Below the pieces are notes generated by a model. It ran no database searches, was not told where the DNA came from, and saw only the letters and a program-made list of their open reading frames with translations. Below, piece after piece: positions 5,644 to 7,796 of a stretch of DNA of 7,796 bases. The position numbers were made by a program, and so were the translations under genes. The stretch covers positions 1 to 7,796 of the forward strand of contig JACCZP010000135.1 in assembly GCA_013695885.1 (NCBI GenBank). The letters are read 5' to 3'. Numbering within the stretch: position 1 is the stretch's first letter; each line of letters starts with the position of its first letter. The DNA is from Thermoleophilaceae bacterium. Its GTDB lineage: Bacteria; Actinomycetota; Thermoleophilia; Solirubrobacterales; Thermoleophilaceae.

Positions 5644-7038
5644 ATGGCTGAGGAACAGACGGAGCGGGACGACGGCGCGGTAGCGCAGGCCGAGGAGTCC
5701 CTCTCGGTCACCGACAACCGCACCGGGGAGACCTACGAGCTGGAGATCCACGACGGCACGGTCACGGCCATGGACTTCCGGCAGATGAAGGTCAACGAGG
5801 ACGACTTCGGCCTCATGACCTACGACCCGGCGTACACCAACACCGCGCACTGCCGGTCGGACATCACCTACATCGACGGCGACGCCGGCATCCTCGAGCA
5901 CCGCGGCTACACGATCGAGCAGCTCTGCGAGGACTCGAACTACCTCGAGGTCGCCTACCTCCTCATCCACGGCGAGCTGCCCTCGAAGGAGCAGTACGAG
6001 AATTGGGCCTTCGACGTCACCCACCACACCTTCGTCCACGAGAACATCAAGAAGTTCATGGAGGGCTTCCGCTACGACGCACACCCCATGGGCATGCTGC
6101 TTGCCACCGTCGGCGCGCTGTCGACCTTCTATCCCGAGTCGAAGGCCATCACCGACGACCGCGAGCGCTACATCGCCGCGGTCCGGATGATCGCCAAGAT
6201 GCCGACGCTGGCGGCGTTCGCCTACCGCCAGTCGCTCGGCCTGCCCTACGTCTATCCGGACAACGACCTCGACTACCCGTCGAACTTCCTCTCGATGCTG
6301 TTCAAGATGACCGAGCAGCAGTACGAGCCGGACCCGCGCCTCTCGCGGGCGCTCGACGTGCTGTTCATCCTTCACGCCGACCACGAGCAGAACTGCTCGA
6401 CCGCAGCGGTGCGGGCGGTGGGCTCCTCGCAGGTCGACCCCTACTCCGCGGTGGCCGCCGGCGTGGCCGCCCTATACGGCCCGCTGCACGGCGGCGCCAA
6501 CGAGGCCGCGCTCCAGATGCTCGACCGCATCGGGTCTGTGGAGAACATCCCCGACTTCCTCGAGGGCGTGAAGAGCAAGGAGGAGCGCCTCGTGGGGTTC
6601 GGCCACCGGGTCTACAAGAACTACGACCCGCGGGCGCGGCTCATCAAGCAGAGCGTCGACGAGGTGTTCGAGGTGACCGGGGTCAACCCGAAGCTGAAGA
6701 TCGCCCAGGAGCTCGAGAAGCGCGCCCTCGACGACGAGTACTTCACGTCACGGAAGCTCTACCCGAACGTCGACTTCTACTCAGGCCTGATCTACGAGGC
6801 GCTGAACCTCCCGCGCGCCATGTTCACGGTGATCTTCGCCATCCCGCGCACGTCGGGGTGGATCGCCCAGTGGCTCGAGATGGTGGACGACGAGGAGCAG
6901 AGGATCGCCCGCCCGCGCCAGATCTACACCGGCGAGCGCGAGCGCGACTTCGTGTCGATAGACGACCGCCCGTCAGCCGACCCGCTGTACCCGCCGTCGG
7001 AGCCGCTCTCGCCGGAGGTCTCGACCCCCGACGTCTGA
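5644..7038 (+). CDS. gltA: Citrate synthase (GltA-type)
   Basis: Condenses acetyl-CoA with oxaloacetate to citrate, the entry step of the TCA cycle, in the cytoplasm. The 464-aa protein matches E. coli-type GltA along its length: an N-terminal small beta domain, then TYIDGDAGILEHRGY, LHADHEQNCST (243-253), PLHGGANEAA, GFGHRVYKNYDPRA, YPNVDFYSG and RPRQIYTGERERDF near the end. The catalytic triad is expected at H282, H321 and D377, all present; H247 and the arginine of GHR fit oxaloacetate binding. The cysteine of the E. coli segment FSTPCEPYE, linked to NADH control, is absent (FKMTEQQYEP here), so that control may differ. About 27 Pro/Ser/Asp-rich residues extend past the usual end, and about 20 acidic residues precede the usual start. 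The ATG at 5644 has a strong Shine-Dalgarno sequence, and the GC hairpin after the stop ends the transcript. Confidence 0.97.
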   Translation: MAEEQTERDDGAVAQAEESLSVTDNRTGETYELEIHDGTVTAMDFRQMKVNEDDFGLMTYDPAYTNTAHCRSDITYIDGDAGILEHRGYTIEQLCEDSNYLEVAYLLIHGELPSKEQYENWAFDVTHHTFVHENIKKFMEGFRYDAHPMGMLLATVGALSTFYPESKAITDDRERYIAAVRMIAKMPTLAAFAYRQSLGLPYVYPDNDLDYPSNFLSMLFKMTEQQYEPDPRLSRALDVLFILHADHEQNCSTAAVRAVGSSQVDPYSAVAAGVAALYGPLHGGANEAALQMLDRIGSVENIPDFLEGVKSKEERLVGFGHRVYKNYDPRARLIKQSVDEVFEVTGVNPKLKIAQELEKRALDDEYFTSRKLYPNVDFYSGLIYEALNLPRAMFTVIFAIPRTSGWIAQWLEMVDDEEQRIARPRQIYTGERERDFVSIDDRPSADPLYPPSEPLSPEVSTPDV

Positions 7039-7045
7039 GGCGGGA

Positions 7046-7069
7046 GGCGCCCCGCCGGAGCGGGGCGCC
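7046..7069. terminator. GC-rich terminator hairpin between convergent genes
   Basis: A perfect 10-bp stem, GGCGCCCCGC (7046-7055) paired with GCGGGGCGCC (7060-7069), encloses the 4-nt loop CGGA. It begins 8 nt after the citrate synthase stop and ends 21 nt before the end of the DUF4394 gene on the other strand, so it could stop transcription from both sides. There is no T-run, which is common for actinobacterial hairpin terminators. Confidence 0.75.
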
Positions 7070-7089
7070 GCAATCCCCCGCCCGCCTCG

Positions 7090-7796
7090 CTAGCCGACGA
7101 CCGTGAACGCGCGGAGCGTTCCGCGGACGCGGATGTAGCTCGGCACCCGGACGGACCGGCGGCCCACCCGGACGATCGCCCGTCCGCGGCCGTTGGCCCG
7201 GGCCTGGCCGCTGTCCTCGTTGATCGGAACAACTCGGTGAACCGGCGGCCGGAGCGCTTGAAGGCGGCGTAGCCCGTGCCGTTGGGAGCGATGTCGTAGG
7301 TCACGAGGCCCGTCGCGTTCACGCCGAGCCGCCCGACCGTGTTCAGCGTCCCCGCGTTCGGCGGGTCCTGACGCGCCAGCACGTCGAGGCCCGAGTTGAT
7401 GTCGAACAGCTGCGTGGACGGCGCGGCCGCCCGGTTGTTGGTGTACGCCGAGGCGGTCACCGTGGGGGCCCGGCCGAAGTTCGGATCGGCCGGGACCGCG
7501 ACGGCGGCGGCCCGGTAGGCCAGCGGCGGGTCCGAGAACGTGACCAGCCCGGTCGCGGGGCTGATCCGCGCGTTCTGCTCGCCGTCGCTGGTCAGGCGAA
7601 TGGCGTCGGCCATGGGATTGAAGTCGAAGCCGAACGACCCACCGAAGAGCGCAGGCGTGAATGGCCCCGCGCCGACCGGCGTGACGCTACCCGTCCGCGA
7701 GATCGTGTAGATCCGCGAGGAGATGCCGAGCCCGTAGATCTGGCCGTTGGCCGGGCGACGGTCTATGCCGACGATCGCGTCGCTGTCCGGCAGCCC
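7090..7796 (-). CDS. DUF4394 domain protein, 5' end outside window, apparent one-base frameshift
   Basis: The C-terminal part of a DUF4394 protein, a repetitive beta-rich, probably exported family of unknown function. From the right edge one frame reads LPDSDAIVGIDRRPANGQIY, then LYTI-like strands (SRIYTI), GFDFNPMADAIRL, YTNN, LFDINSGLDVL, QDPPNAGTLNTVG and GYAAFKRSGRRFTELF, all hallmark segments. At about 7222-7226 this frame loses its coding character. A frame offset by one base takes over (RINEDSGQARANG, ending RGTLRAFTVVG) to a TAG at 7090-7092. In the shifted stretch 42 of 44 codons end in G or C, against 33 of 46 in the unshifted frame. Without the shift, the frame would run on to a stop at 6924, overlapping citrate synthase by 115 nt, which is unlikely. 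One base is probably missing, by mutation or sequencing error. The signal peptide, if any, lies beyond the window. Confidence 0.85.
7219..7233. other. Imperfect 15-nt dyad at the frameshift site
   Basis: GTTGATCGGAACAAC pairs at six of seven positions around the central G at 7226. It spans the exact point where the DUF4394 reading frame changes. A small hairpin here could favour a base being dropped in replication or sequencing. The coincidence is suggestive only. Confidence 0.25.

Noticed and set aside
5464..6384. Minus-strand open frame of 306 codons
   Set aside because: It is antisense to citrate synthase, whose conserved motifs cover the same bases.
6924..7089. Unshifted C-terminal extension of the DUF4394 frame
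   Set aside because: It has poor third-position G/C, Ser/Arg low complexity and a 115-nt overlap with citrate synthase. The shifted frame ending at 7090 is better supported.
6003..7106. Plus-strand open frame of 367 codons inside citrate synthase
   Set aside because: It is out of frame with citrate synthase and Arg/Pro-rich throughout, a typical high-GC shadow.

Overview
This is high-GC DNA (roughly 70% by eye) with strong G/C preference at third codon positions, from a free-living aerobic bacterium. The DUF4394 protein, the GTG starts, the small actinobacterial-looking membrane proteins and the likely leaderless starts suggest a deep-branching actinobacterium of the Thermoleophilia (Solirubrobacterales/Gaiellales) type. 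That placement is an inference, because no rRNA or other phylogenetic marker is present.

Layout: on the left, two minus-strand genes run outward. One encodes a zinc-free quinone-oxidoreductase-like enzyme (1175-2143). The other, 38 nt downstream of it, encodes a DEAD-box RNA helicase whose C-terminus runs off the left edge. A 105-nt divergent intergenic region (2144-2248) holds a 9-bp inverted repeat and a candidate -10 box. It separates them from a plus-strand PfkB-family sugar/nucleoside kinase (2249-3178). A block of five plus-strand genes follows: an 89-aa membrane protein with an Arg/Pro-rich tail, a 360-aa SPFH (band 7) membrane protein, a 98-aa single-span protein, a 74-aa two-span protein, and a 112-aa PRC-barrel-like protein coupled to it by an ATGA overlap. 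Citrate synthase comes next (5644-7038), with its own leader and a strong Shine-Dalgarno sequence. It ends at a perfect 10-bp GC hairpin that lies between convergent genes. The last gene, on the minus strand, encodes the C-terminal part of a DUF4394 beta-propeller-like protein. It carries an apparent one-base frameshift and runs off the right edge.

Function: citrate synthase is the TCA-cycle entry enzyme, and the helicase, reductase and kinase are ordinary housekeeping or peripheral-metabolism genes. The most interesting unit is the SPFH gene embedded among small membrane proteins and a PRC-barrel protein. It could be a membrane-organising module, but its function cannot be read from the sequence. 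Four genes have a TANNNT hexamer 6-10 nt before the start codon, as expected for leaderless transcripts. No mobile element, CRISPR array, tRNA or rRNA was seen, and no stretch over 300 nt lacks a gene.
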